A stretch of 64,000 bases of DNA, taken from contig JASJAW010000001.1 in assembly GCA_030066795.1 (NCBI GenBank), forward strand, positions 272,159 through 336,158, in the 5' to 3' direction. A model generated the notes under the pieces. The model had not been told where the DNA came from. It ran no database searches and saw nothing but the letters and a program-made list of their open reading frames with translations. This DNA comes from Dinoroseobacter sp. GTDB lineage: Bacteria > Pseudomonadota > Alphaproteobacteria > Rhodobacterales > Rhodobacteraceae. Shown in pieces: positions 9,972 through 18,873 of this stretch. Made by a program: the position numbers and the translations under genes. Position 1 is the stretch's first letter, and each line of letters opens with the position of its first letter.

Positions 9972-11381
9972 TCAGTCGAGCGTGTTTTTGTAGATAACGC
10001 CGTCTTTCATAATCAGGTCCATCGTGTCGATCTGCCCGGCGGCCCGATCCGGGGCGCCGTATTGGTCCGCGTTGGCGCCCAAATTAGTCATATCCTCAAG
10101 CGGATTGCCCTCAACCAGCAAAATATCCGCGTAGGCACCTTCCTGAATGACACCAAGGGGCCCGTCGGGATAGGGGTTCCACTGCCCGGTCAGGGCCGCA
10201 ACTTTGCCACCGATTGACGTCATAGATTTCAAAGTGGCGAGATTGCCGAAATTCTCGGCCCAGAAGAACATCTCGAAGTCCCGATTGCGGCGAGCAGCTT
10301 CTGGCGTGACGGTTACGATGTCCACGCCAAAAACCGTCAGATCCATTAGGGCGGGGTTGGATTTCAGTATTTCGACCACCTGTTGCATTCCCTGCTGCGC
10401 CACCCGTGCTTTGGATTTGTTGACTGACTCTGTCGGCCCAAAAATCACTTCCAGCGCTTCAGGGTTGGATGCCGACAGCTGCGGATTGTAGTAGACGCCG
10501 TTTTCAACGAAGACCTGCGCGGCTTCCGGGGTCAGGAACGGCACATGGAGTATTTCTTTTAAGCCAAACCCGATCGCGCGGATCGCGTCTTCTGCACGGT
10601 AAATATGCGCTGTGACATACGTATCCCAAGCATCGGCGACTTCGACGACAGCTTCGATTTCTTCATCCGAGCTCTGGCGTGAATGCAACGGATCCTTCGA
10701 AGAAAAGATACCTCCCCCCATCATCATCTTCAGAAAGTCAGCCCCGTTCGCGAGGTTTTGTCTTGCAGCGCTGAGGGTAGCCGGACGACCGTCCACGATA
10801 TGGGTCATGCCAAGCTCGCCTGCGCGGAAAGAGGTGCGATCCGACAATCGGCGTTGCCCTTTTAAGCGAAAGTCGCCATGGCCTCCGGTCTGGCCGATGA
10901 CCGCGGTCGCCTGATAGAGTCGCGGTCCTATGACTTCGCCCCGGTCGATGACATCGCTGATACCCTTTAGCGAAGCGCCGGGATCGCGGATGGTGGTCCA
11001 ACCATCAAGGAGCAATGCGCGTGCCGTAGCAGCTCCCATGGCTCCGATCTCCTGCCAATCGCGCATTTCGATCGTGTCATACCCGCCAATCATATGTTGG
11101 TAGTTGAGGTGCACGTGGCTTTCGATCAGCCCCGGCATCAGCGTGCGCCCACCGCCATCAATGACCGTTGCCGCCGGTGCGTCGATTGTATCTGTCGAGA
11201 CTGTCTTGATCAGGTTGCCTTCGACCAGAACCTGCGCGTCTTGCAGCAACGCCGGGCTTTCGCCGTCAAAGACGTTGACGTTCGTGAACAGCGTTTGCGG
11301 CGGAGCGTCCTGCGCAAGCGCAGCTGAAGCTAGCGCCGAGATCAAAACGGCGCTGGCGAAGCGCCGGATAGTTGGGGCCAT
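9972..11381 (-). CDS. Secreted amidohydrolase family protein
   Basis: Signal peptide; GGRTLMPGLIESHVHLNYQHMIGG and downstream imidazolonepropionase-like metal-site pattern. Confidence 0.88.
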   Translation of the reverse strand: MAPTIRRFASAVLISALASAALAQDAPPQTLFTNVNVFDGESPALLQDAQVLVEGNLIKTVSTDTIDAPAATVIDGGGRTLMPGLIESHVHLNYQHMIGGYDTIEMRDWQEIGAMGAATARALLLDGWTTIRDPGASLKGISDVIDRGEVIGPRLYQATAVIGQTGGHGDFRLKGQRRLSDRTSFRAGELGMTHIVDGRPATLSAARQNLANGADFLKMMMGGGIFSSKDPLHSRQSSDEEIEAVVEVADAWDTYVTAHIYRAEDAIRAIGFGLKEILHVPFLTPEAAQVFVENGVYYNPQLSASNPEALEVIFGPTESVNKSKARVAQQGMQQVVEILKSNPALMDLTVFGVDIVTVTPEAARRNRDFEMFFWAENFGNLATLKSMTSIGGKVAALTGQWNPYPDGPLGVIQEGAYADILLVEGNPLEDMTNLGANADQYGAPDRAAGQIDTMDLIMKDGVIYKNTLD

Positions 11382-11446
11382 GCATTCCTCCGGTTTTTGC
11401 CTGCTGTCCCTGCCAGTCGTTCGAACAGCCACCTTTATTCACACTG

Positions 11447-13357
11447 TCAGCCCTCTGCTGTGTAAAAGATCGGCGAGGTATAGGCCCGATCCTGAACTTC
11501 TGGCGGGACAGTGTCCGGCAACGGGATATCAAAGACGGCCGCGTCGCGCGTCGTCCAGCGCGGCGTCGGGATCTCCAGCACACGCACGTAATAAAACGCA
11601 TCCTGGCTCGGATCGAACGCCGGGTCCTGCCAGTGGGCTTCCAATGCCGCTGCCCCGATCGTGTTGGTAAAGGTCGCCGTTGGAATGTCCACTGTAGAGC
11701 CCACAGGCTCGCGTGCGCGGCCATCCTCCCCGATCTCGCGGTCACCCGACACGGCGACGTCGTAGACGCGCTCGAAGGTTTCCCCGCTGTCGTCGATCCA
11801 GCCTTTGATGATCTGCACGCGATCGAGGTTCGCTCCGTCGGGATCGCGTAGCGCACGGATCAGGAAATTCGGTGCCGCGCCCTCAGGTGCTGCGCGCAGA
11901 TCGCCGCCCATCGGCACGCCGTTCTGGTAGCCGTTTGAGACGAAATCAGACGCGCCAAGGTCTTCGGGGCCAAACGTCCATCCCCCGAAAACGCGCACTC
12001 GGATACGGCTACCGGTGGTGGCGTAAGCCTCTTTGCGGGTAAGGGCGCCAAACACCTCGGCGCGGGTGTTTTCCCGTGCCCAGACGGCGGTGAGACCGGC
12101 AGCGGATTCCTGCGCGGTCAGGATACGCAGCGCGTCGTCTTCTGCCGGGATCACGTCGATGTTGTGCCGGTTCGGCGACGGCTCCGTATGCTGGTACTTG
12201 CCGAAATAGTTGTCCTCGCGAGAAGTGGGCAGCGCGGTATGAGCGTCGGTCGTGCCATAAAGACCGAATTTGTACGGATTAACGCCAATCTCACGTTTCA
12301 ACTCCAACCCGACTTTCAAGGCCGAGCGTGCGTACTCGTATCGCAGCATTTCGGGAGTTTTCGGAGCTGCGCCGGACAGGTTTCCGACGTCCCAGCTTTC
12401 GAAGTCCGCGAATTCATCATCAGGTGACAGCAGAGGGTGGGTTTCCTCGTCGCCCTTGATTTGTGTCATCTCGTGCATCGGTTCCCAGCGAATGCGTTTT
12501 GCAGCGTATTCCGCATCCATCGGCGTGCCGTCATACTTGTTCTTCGAGAACATCAGCCCGTTCGAGAGGTTCGCATTATGCGGTACTGCGATCACTCGCC
12601 CTCCGGTATCCGCCTCATAGGAGGCAAGATAATTCCATAGGTCTTCAGGTTCGCTGTCGAAGAACGGAAACGGGCGCGTTTGGCTGGTTTTGTCTGCCCC
12701 ATCTGCGAACAAGATCACACGGTGGAGGTTGTCGCCGAGCGGCGTGTAGGTCCACTCGAAACCGGCAAGGGCAGTGAACACGCCCGGGTCGTTGTAGTGG
12801 TCGACGGTATCGATGATATCGAGCCAGATGTCGCCATCAAGGCCAAGGCCCGCGGTTGGGTCGCGGCCCTGAACTGTGCCGATGTCGATTATGTCGGCGA
12901 ATGCGGCCATACGGCCTTCCTGTCCTGACTGGAACAGGTCGTAGGTTTGACGCCCCCAATCGTCTGCGAGCAAGCGCGGGTCAGAGGTGCGTACCGCTGT
13001 TGCGAGGCCCAGCATCTCGGCGTGTTCTGTAATGGCAAGAAAGTCGAGCGGGCGCACGAGCTGTACGCGCTGTCCTGTGTTGGATAGGATTTCCTCGCCG
13101 CGGGCGACAGCGAAGGCGTCATGCATGTCGAGCGATGTGCCGATCAGACCCGCGTCAAAAGAGATCTCTGTGTGGAAATGGAGGTCACCGAACAGAACCT
13201 GATCGGGATAGGCGCGTCCCGCAAAGGGAGAATAGGGTTCGCTTCCGTCCACGATCTCTGGTGAGACATTGCCCTCGAAACTCAGCGCCGGAGCTGGCGC
13301 AAATGCGCATATTGCTGTGAGGTAGACTGCGGCTGGTGTCGTTTTCAGAAATGTCAT
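11447..13357 (-). CDS. DUF3604 domain protein
   Basis: Signal peptide; YPDQVLFGDLHFHTEISFDAGLIG...DFLAITEHAEMLG typical of DUF3604. Confidence 0.88.
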   Translation of the reverse strand: MTFLKTTPAAVYLTAICAFAPAPALSFEGNVSPEIVDGSEPYSPFAGRAYPDQVLFGDLHFHTEISFDAGLIGTSLDMHDAFAVARGEEILSNTGQRVQLVRPLDFLAITEHAEMLGLATAVRTSDPRLLADDWGRQTYDLFQSGQEGRMAAFADIIDIGTVQGRDPTAGLGLDGDIWLDIIDTVDHYNDPGVFTALAGFEWTYTPLGDNLHRVILFADGADKTSQTRPFPFFDSEPEDLWNYLASYEADTGGRVIAVPHNANLSNGLMFSKNKYDGTPMDAEYAAKRIRWEPMHEMTQIKGDEETHPLLSPDDEFADFESWDVGNLSGAAPKTPEMLRYEYARSALKVGLELKREIGVNPYKFGLYGTTDAHTALPTSREDNYFGKYQHTEPSPNRHNIDVIPAEDDALRILTAQESAAGLTAVWARENTRAEVFGALTRKEAYATTGSRIRVRVFGGWTFGPEDLGASDFVSNGYQNGVPMGGDLRAAPEGAAPNFLIRALRDPDGANLDRVQIIKGWIDDSGETFERVYDVAVSGDREIGEDGRAREPVGSTVDIPTATFTNTIGAAALEAHWQDPAFDPSQDAFYYVRVLEIPTPRWTTRDAAVFDIPLPDTVPPEVQDRAYTSPIFYTAEG

Positions 13358-13466
13358 GGGCCGCCCCCCGGCTGTCTTGGCGCGTCGTTCCACGCCCAAG
13401 AAAACAAAGAAGATATTCCGCAGGTTACCACATGACATGCTGTGCACAAAGGCGCGAAGCGCCTGT

Positions 13467-14192
13467 TTATTTCAGATTGGTCGCCCGGATTGACGCGTAG
13501 TCTTTCGCGGGCATGGTGCCACCTATTTCGAGAATAAGTTTGCGCCGGATTGCGTCAGCGAGGCTCTCCATCCCGTCGGCAGTGATCACAAATGCTCCTC
13601 GGCCACCGATAATCCGGTCTGCGTAAAGCTGTTCAAGATCGCCTGCCCCGGGCCGCGAACAGAAGCGGCACAGGATCGGCAGGCCGTTGATGGTGATGCC
13701 GGCCTCAAGCGCGGCGGCGCGTCCTTCCGCGATGGACGGACCGTTCCAGTTGTTCGCGCTGTCGCCTGAGAAATCGATGACCTTGCGCCAGCCGTCATAG
13801 TCGTTGGTCTCGATCAGTTGCGTGCCAAACATCAGCGCCGAGCCGATAGAGTTGCGACCGAAGGCGCGTCGGGGTTTTCCCGCAAACTCCGCAGCAAACG
13901 CAGCAGCGCTCTCCGGCCCGTCAACAATGCGCCACGGGACCACTATGTCCTCTGCACCGGCGGCGGCCCACTCGACATAGGTCACCGCGATACGCCCGTA
14001 GGCGGAGTTGGCGATGGCCCTCAGGACCTCCCGGTCTTGCAGTGCAGTCGCATAGCCTTGGCGCTGGAATTCAATCTCGGCCGCGTCAATGGAGCCCGAG
14101 GCATCCGCCATCAGAACCAGTTCGACCTCCACATCCTGAGCGATGGCCAGGGCGGGCAGTAAGGCGAACATGACAGCGAACGCTGGGATCAT
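13467..14192 (-). CDS. DUF1194 (VWA-like) secreted protein
   Basis: VEVELVLMADASGSIDAAEIEFQRQGYATAL...VIDFSGDSANNWNG; MIDAS-like DASGS. Confidence 0.85.
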   Translation of the reverse strand: MIPAFAVMFALLPALAIAQDVEVELVLMADASGSIDAAEIEFQRQGYATALQDREVLRAIANSAYGRIAVTYVEWAAAGAEDIVVPWRIVDGPESAAAFAAEFAGKPRRAFGRNSIGSALMFGTQLIETNDYDGWRKVIDFSGDSANNWNGPSIAEGRAAALEAGITINGLPILCRFCSRPGAGDLEQLYADRIIGGRGAFVITADGMESLADAIRRKLILEIGGTMPAKDYASIRATNLK

Positions 14193-14241
14193 CGGCTTGT
14201 CCTGATCATACACTGCAGAAGTAGCGCTGCGAACGAGGCCG

Positions 14242-14676
14242 TCAGGCACGTTGTGTCAAAAAAACGCCCAGCCCCATCAGGGCGATGCCCAGTGCGCGCG
14301 TCGCTTCCAGCGGGGCAGGGCGTGCGCCAAAGAGACCAAAATGGTCAATGGCCGCCGCGGAAATCAGCTGCCCCAGAAGCACAAAAAACACGGCGTTTCC
14401 GACCCCGAAGCTGGGCGCAACATATGTTATCGAGATGACGTAGAATGCCACGAGAAGCCCCGCAAGAAACAGGTGCTTCGGCTGAGTTGCAAGTGCAGGT
14501 ACCCCCTTAGCGCCGGTCAGAACCATCGTCACCGCGGCGACCACCAGCGCCACTGAAAACAGCACCACCGCCGCAGTGGCCGGCGCGCCGATATTGGCGC
14601 CCAAACGGGCGTTCAGCGCTGCAAGCAGCGGTACGCCGATCCCGGCGGCAAGCATGATTGCTGCGTGAAAATACAT
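14242..14676 (-). CDS. DMT family transporter (YdcZ/DUF606-like)
   Basis: 144 aa hydrophobic protein, LLAALNARLGANIGAPATAAVVLF pattern. Confidence 0.8.
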   Translation of the reverse strand: MYFHAAIMLAAGIGVPLLAALNARLGANIGAPATAAVVLFSVALVVAAVTMVLTGAKGVPALATQPKHLFLAGLLVAFYVISITYVAPSFGVGNAVFFVLLGQLISAAAIDHFGLFGARPAPLEATRALGIALMGLGVFLTQRA

Positions 14677-14707
14677 TATGTGCGCTCCTCAAGGTCGACG
14701 TAAGTGA

Positions 14708-14721
14708 TTGATATATATCAA
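14708..14721. promoter_or_regulatory. FNR/FnrL-type binding site
   Basis: Exact TTGAT-ATAT-ATCAA palindrome between divergent genes, upstream of cytochrome c genes. Confidence 0.75.
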
Positions 14722-14788
14722 GGCACCGTCCCAGTCACAGCGCAACACTAATCAATGAGTGTTGATGGGTCTTTTGGGAGGAGGAAAC

Positions 14789-15184
14789 ATGAAACTTGTA
14801 TCAATCACAGCCTTGCTGATCGCGATTGCGGGGGGCGCGCAGGCCCAAGACGCAGACCTTGGGGCGGATGCGTTTCGGACGTATTGCGCGGCCTGTCATG
14901 GGATGGATGGCCTTGGCGATGGCTCGATGACAGAAATCATGAGCGTTCCTGTCCCGGATCTGACGCAGCTGAGTGCAAACAACGATGGCGTATTCCCGAT
15001 GCTCGAAGTGATCCATATCATCGATGGGCGAACTGGATTGCGCGGCCACGGGACGCCGATGCCACTCTATGGCGCGCTCTTCGATGACGAGCTTGACAGC
15101 CCAGGGCCGTACGGTGCGCCGATTTACACAAGAGGCAAAATCCTGTCGATTGCCTATTATCTCGAGGCGATCCAGAACCAGTAG
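14789..15184 (+). CDS. Secreted mono-haem cytochrome c
   Basis: Signal peptide and CAACHGMDGLGDGSMTE haem motif; start chosen after AGGAGGAAAC. Confidence 0.88.
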   Translation: MKLVSITALLIAIAGGAQAQDADLGADAFRTYCAACHGMDGLGDGSMTEIMSVPVPDLTQLSANNDGVFPMLEVIHIIDGRTGLRGHGTPMPLYGALFDDELDSPGPYGAPIYTRGKILSIAYYLEAIQNQ

Positions 15185-15205
15185 CCACCTGAAAAGGAGT
15201 TCGGA

Positions 15206-15607
15206 ATGACTAAGGCCATGATTGTCGCACTGATCCCCCTGCTGATGGGAGCAGCGCCTGCGGTGTCTCAAGATGCCGATGCCGGGCGGCAAATCTTTCG
15301 CGACTATTGCGTGACCTGCCACGGCATGGAAGGACGTGGCGATGGGCCTATGACCCAGGTTCTGACCATTGCTCCGCCGGATATTTCGAGGTTAACCGAC
15401 GACAATAACGGTGTCTTTCCGGTTTCAAACGTGGTCGCGAAGGTGGACGGGCGCGTCCCGGTCTTGGGACACGGAGGACCGATGCCGATCTTTGGCCCGG
15501 TTTTTGAAGGGAAAGCGGGCGCTTTGGACAGCGAAACCGGCGCTCCGATCTTAACCTCTGAGACCATGGTGGATCTTGTTGCCTATCTGGAGACTCTCCA
15601 GCGTTAG
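15206..15607 (+). CDS. Secreted mono-haem cytochrome c (paralogue of previous)
   Basis: Signal peptide, CVTCHGMEGRGDGPMTQ; same architecture as 14789-15184. Confidence 0.9.
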   Translation: MTKAMIVALIPLLMGAAPAVSQDADAGRQIFRDYCVTCHGMEGRGDGPMTQVLTIAPPDISRLTDDNNGVFPVSNVVAKVDGRVPVLGHGGPMPIFGPVFEGKAGALDSETGAPILTSETMVDLVAYLETLQR

Positions 15608-16320
15608 CCAAGGCTCTGTGCGGCACCCATGACCCGGTGGCGCACCATCGGGCTGAGCGACACCAAGAGCAAACCAATGGAGAACAGGCACCATATTGCG
15701 GGCATTTCGTTCGGATCGGATGTGAGCGCCAAGGCCGCAGCCGGGCCGGCTACGAATGTGAAGATAACGAACCGCCATGCGCCGTAAGCAAGCGGCAACA
15801 CGAACGCAGCAAACATGTAGCTCGGGAACTCGAGCGGAATTCCGAAGCTCTCCCGGATCGGTGCGAACAGGCCGTTCAGCGGCAGGTCCCAGGCCAGATG
15901 CCATGTGCCCGAGCGCGTACAAACTTCCTGCGCGCACATCACCGTGCCCGGGACGCAGGGCCCAAACGCAGCAAGCGGCGTGGCCTGTAACAGGATAAGG
16001 GCACTGCACGCTGCTGCGATGAGGTAGACCCGGCGCTTCAGAGCGACGGAGACGGGCGCAGGCGCGATCGCCATCGCAAATGCGTTGATAAACAGCGGCT
16101 GCAACGCGATGTGCAGGTACGAGGCCCAGGTGATGGCGACATTAGCCGGCGTGCCGCATTGGTCGATGACCTGATACCCGACCGCCTGCAGGCCCTCCAT
16201 CAGGGTGAAGAAGGCCAGCGTGGCGGGGATCGCGGGAGCCTCCCCGCGTCTGAGCGTCACGACGGTTGCGGCGGCCCCGAGGCCCACCATGGCAACGGAG
16301 GCTGTTTCGCTCCAGCACAT
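15604..16320 (-). CDS. DUF6629-like multi-pass membrane protein
   Basis: MCWSETASVAMVGLGAAATVVTLRRGEAPAIPATLAFFTLMEGLQAVGY; several TM segments. Confidence 0.7.
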   Translation of the reverse strand: MCWSETASVAMVGLGAAATVVTLRRGEAPAIPATLAFFTLMEGLQAVGYQVIDQCGTPANVAITWASYLHIALQPLFINAFAMAIAPAPVSVALKRRVYLIAAACSALILLQATPLAAFGPCVPGTVMCAQEVCTRSGTWHLAWDLPLNGLFAPIRESFGIPLEFPSYMFAAFVLPLAYGAWRFVIFTFVAGPAAALALTSDPNEMPAIWCLFSIGLLLVSLSPMVRHRVMGAAQSLG

Positions 16321-16389
16321 AGCAAAATCCTCCCGGACACAGTGTGCCCGAGAGGATCAGTTTTTCAAAGTGCGTTTATATGGAGTGGC

Positions 16390-16593
16390 TTACGCCGCAG
16401 CCATCGTGTTGTCGGTGCCTTCCATATGGCGGCGGTAGATCAGGACCGCAGTGCTCAGCGCCATGGCGCAAAGCGACGTGCCGATATAGATGAAACCGGC
16501 CAACTGAAGGTTGGCCCCGAAAAACAGGCTGGCAACGGCAATATGCGTGCCAAAAAACGCACCTAGAATCGTAGAAGAGAGAACAATCTGCAT
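16390..16593 (-). CDS. Small membrane protein (67 aa), unknown function
   Basis: MQIVLSSTILGAFFGTHIAVASLFFGANLQLAGFIYIGTSLCAMALSTAVLIYRRHMEGTDNTMAAA; two predicted TMs, AGGAGGTGC just upstream of start. Confidence 0.65.
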   Translation of the reverse strand: MQIVLSSTILGAFFGTHIAVASLFFGANLQLAGFIYIGTSLCAMALSTAVLIYRRHMEGTDNTMAAA

Positions 16594-16747
16594 ATCTGCA
16601 CCTCCTGAAAACAACCTGTTTCCAAGCCGTGTCCAAATTAGACTCGCCTCAGGGTCATTTCGGGGCAAATGGGGCGTACTTGGGACCTTATGGCATCGAA
16701 AGGGCCGCAAACGGGCCTTGTTGCGGTGACCCGGGTGCGGTTCAGCC

Positions 16748-17014
16748 TTAGCGCTCGATACAGGAGAACTGGAAGGTGCGCTGACTGTCGGTGGCATTGC
16801 CCTGCTGCAGCGGACCGGCATTGCGGCCGAACTGTTCGCAGGCCCTCTGGGCGGTGACACGCACGTCCTGTTCGGAGGCGAACCCCGACGTCATGCTGCT
16901 GGTCGCGACGACCGTGACGCCTTCCGGGCTGGCCGAGGTCACGGTGGGTGCGGCGGCGCTGCAGGCCAGAAGTGTGGCGAGAACGGGGAGGGAGAGGGCA
17001 ATGCGGATCGTCAT
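16748..17014 (-). CDS. Small putative lipoprotein/secreted protein
   Basis: MTIRIALSLPVLATLLACSAAAPTVTSASPEGVTVV...; lipobox-like LLAC. Confidence 0.7.
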   Translation of the reverse strand: MTIRIALSLPVLATLLACSAAAPTVTSASPEGVTVVATSSMTSGFASEQDVRVTAQRACEQFGRNAGPLQQGNATDSQRTFQFSCIER

Positions 17015-17161
17015 AGGGGCACCTGTCAGCCAGAAAGAAGTATGGCGCATGTGACACCGAAAACGACGCGTCGGGCAAGAGCGTTGGACGAGCGGCGTTG
17101 TCGTTTCTGCCTCAGGGGCGCATTGTAGTTGGGAGCCGCGCAGCTGGGAGGGGGCCGTACC

Positions 17162-17956
17162 ATGACCATCACGTTCAGGATGCAGATCGGCGCGAGCACG
17201 GTGACGGTCTGGAATGACGGACATTTCGACCTGCCGCGCGCGTATTTCCTCGGTGTGCCGGAAAACGTCGAGTTGGGCGAAACGGTACCGGTTGGCGCAA
17301 ACCTGTGGCTGATCGAGGCGGCCGACCGCCGGGTGCTGGTCGATACCGGCTCGGGGCAGGCGCTGCAGGCGCGGTTTCCGGCCACCGGCGCAGCACTTGC
17401 CGATCTGAGTAAGGAGGCCGTCACCGACATCGTGCTGACCCATATGCATGCCGACCATATCGGCGGGTTTCTGGGCAATGACTGGGGCGACGCGCCGGTG
17501 CATGTGGCCCGCCCGGAATGGGAGTTCTGGACAGCGCCGGGGTTGCTGGAAGCCACGCCCCAGGACCGCAAACCGATGATCGAGATGATCCAGATGGTGG
17601 CGCTGGGCCTGGCCGACCGGGTGGTGCTGCACGAGGGCGCGGTCGATCTGGGTGACGGGCTGAGCCTTGTGCCGCTGCCGGGGCACACGCCGGGCCATAG
17701 CGGGGTGCGCGTGGCGTCAGGGGGGGAGAGCCTGCTGATCATCGGCGATGCCGTAATCTCCGAGGATTTGCATTTTGCCTATCCGGATGTGGGCTATGCG
17801 CTGGAAGGTGACCCCGCGCTGGCGGCGGAGACGCGGGCGAGGCTGTTTGCCGAGGTCGCGGCCTCCGGCGAGCGCATCGCGGCGACGCATCTGCCGTTTC
17901 CGGGTGCGGGGCGTGTGGAGAAGGACGGGGACGGCTGGCGGTTTGTGGCTACTTAG
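17162..17956 (+). CDS. MBL-fold metallohydrolase
   Basis: TDIVLTHMHADHIGG (HxHxDH), LPLPGHTPGHSGVRV, downstream IIGDAV. Confidence 0.92.
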   Translation: MTITFRMQIGASTVTVWNDGHFDLPRAYFLGVPENVELGETVPVGANLWLIEAADRRVLVDTGSGQALQARFPATGAALADLSKEAVTDIVLTHMHADHIGGFLGNDWGDAPVHVARPEWEFWTAPGLLEATPQDRKPMIEMIQMVALGLADRVVLHEGAVDLGDGLSLVPLPGHTPGHSGVRVASGGESLLIIGDAVISEDLHFAYPDVGYALEGDPALAAETRARLFAEVAASGERIAATHLPFPGAGRVEKDGDGWRFVAT

Positions 17957-17987
17957 GATTTCCAAGAAACGCTGATTAGATGTCCCG

Positions 17988-18069
17988 CCCGGCGGTCACG
18001 CCGGGCAGCGCCCAACCCGCCCCCCACGGGCGGGCGCTTTCGCGCCGCCCGTCGGGCCGGGCGCTGCCC
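17988..18069. repeat. REP-like double hairpin element between convergent genes
   Basis: CCCGGCG-GTCA-CGCCGGG (17988-18005) next to GGGCAGCGCCC...GGGCGCTGCCC (18003-18013/18059-18069) with GC-rich structured interior. Confidence 0.6.
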
Positions 18070-18093
18070 TTGGTGTGGCGGTGATTTGTCTAG

Positions 18094-18873
18094 TTAATCG
18101 GGTTTGGAAAAACTGCCCAGCTTCGCAGAGACGATCCTTTCTGCTTGGGCCGAGCCGTCCATCTCTCGGCCGATGACTACTAGGCGGTTGTCAAATCCCA
18201 AGAATAACGCGCCTGATGGCGGTATTTCTCGCTCGCTGACGTGAAGATGCATATGCGCAATAAGCCCATCTAGATAGAGCCTAGCGATATCAACCATTTC
18301 GACAGACCCCGGAACGGGCATTTTCTCAACTGTTGGCGAATGGTTGTGAATTTCGCCCACCGTTGTGAGCAAGGTTAGTGAGATCGGGACAGCATTGAAG
18401 TCGCATGTTCCATCTAGCAAACAACTCGCGAGTTTGTCCTCTAGATCGGTTGATAGATCGAAGTAGTCCAAATCCATCAATTTGCTCGCGCTGGCGCGCC
18501 AAACACAAGCTGCGAAAAGTCTCCAGATTTTGGAAGCATCAATATCGCAGAATTCCAAAAGGCTCAGACCCGGGCTTAGTTGCTCCAATGGTTGCGGTGG
18601 GAATGCGTCGCTACTCCAGATCAACCCCAGACGTCGAAGTTCGCGAATTCCTTCGCTGTCGGCGTCTGCCAAAATGTCCTCGCCCTTGCGAACTACTAGT
18701 TGTGGATCATACCAACTAGAGAAACGCTTCTTTAGACCTTGGCCAAACGTGGTCTGCATGAGCGGAGCGCCACTTACTGCAGGTTTGGTAAGTGCTTTCG
18801 GAAGTATATGCGACTTAACGAATTTTCCTTTGGTGCCGGTCAAAGAACAGGTGCCGAGCTTTTCGTTGCTCAA
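18094..18873 (-). CDS. Hypothetical protein
   Basis: 259 aa MSNEKLGTCSLTGTKGKFVKSHILPKALTKPAVSGAPL...; continuous ORF adjacent to parE stop. Confidence 0.7.
   Translation of the reverse strand: MSNEKLGTCSLTGTKGKFVKSHILPKALTKPAVSGAPLMQTTFGQGLKKRFSSWYDPQLVVRKGEDILADADSEGIRELRRLGLIWSSDAFPPQPLEQLSPGLSLLEFCDIDASKIWRLFAACVWRASASKLMDLDYFDLSTDLEDKLASCLLDGTCDFNAVPISLTLLTTVGEIHNHSPTVEKMPVPGSVEMVDIARLYLDGLIAHMHLHVSEREIPPSGALFLGFDNRLVVIGREMDGSAQAERIVSAKLGSFSKPD

Noticed and set aside
17026-17742. 238-aa and 316-aa minus-strand ORFs across the MBL-fold gene
   Set aside because: Antisense shadow; the plus strand encodes HxHxDH metallohydrolase. Only the 3' part 16748-17014 is kept as a small lipoprotein.
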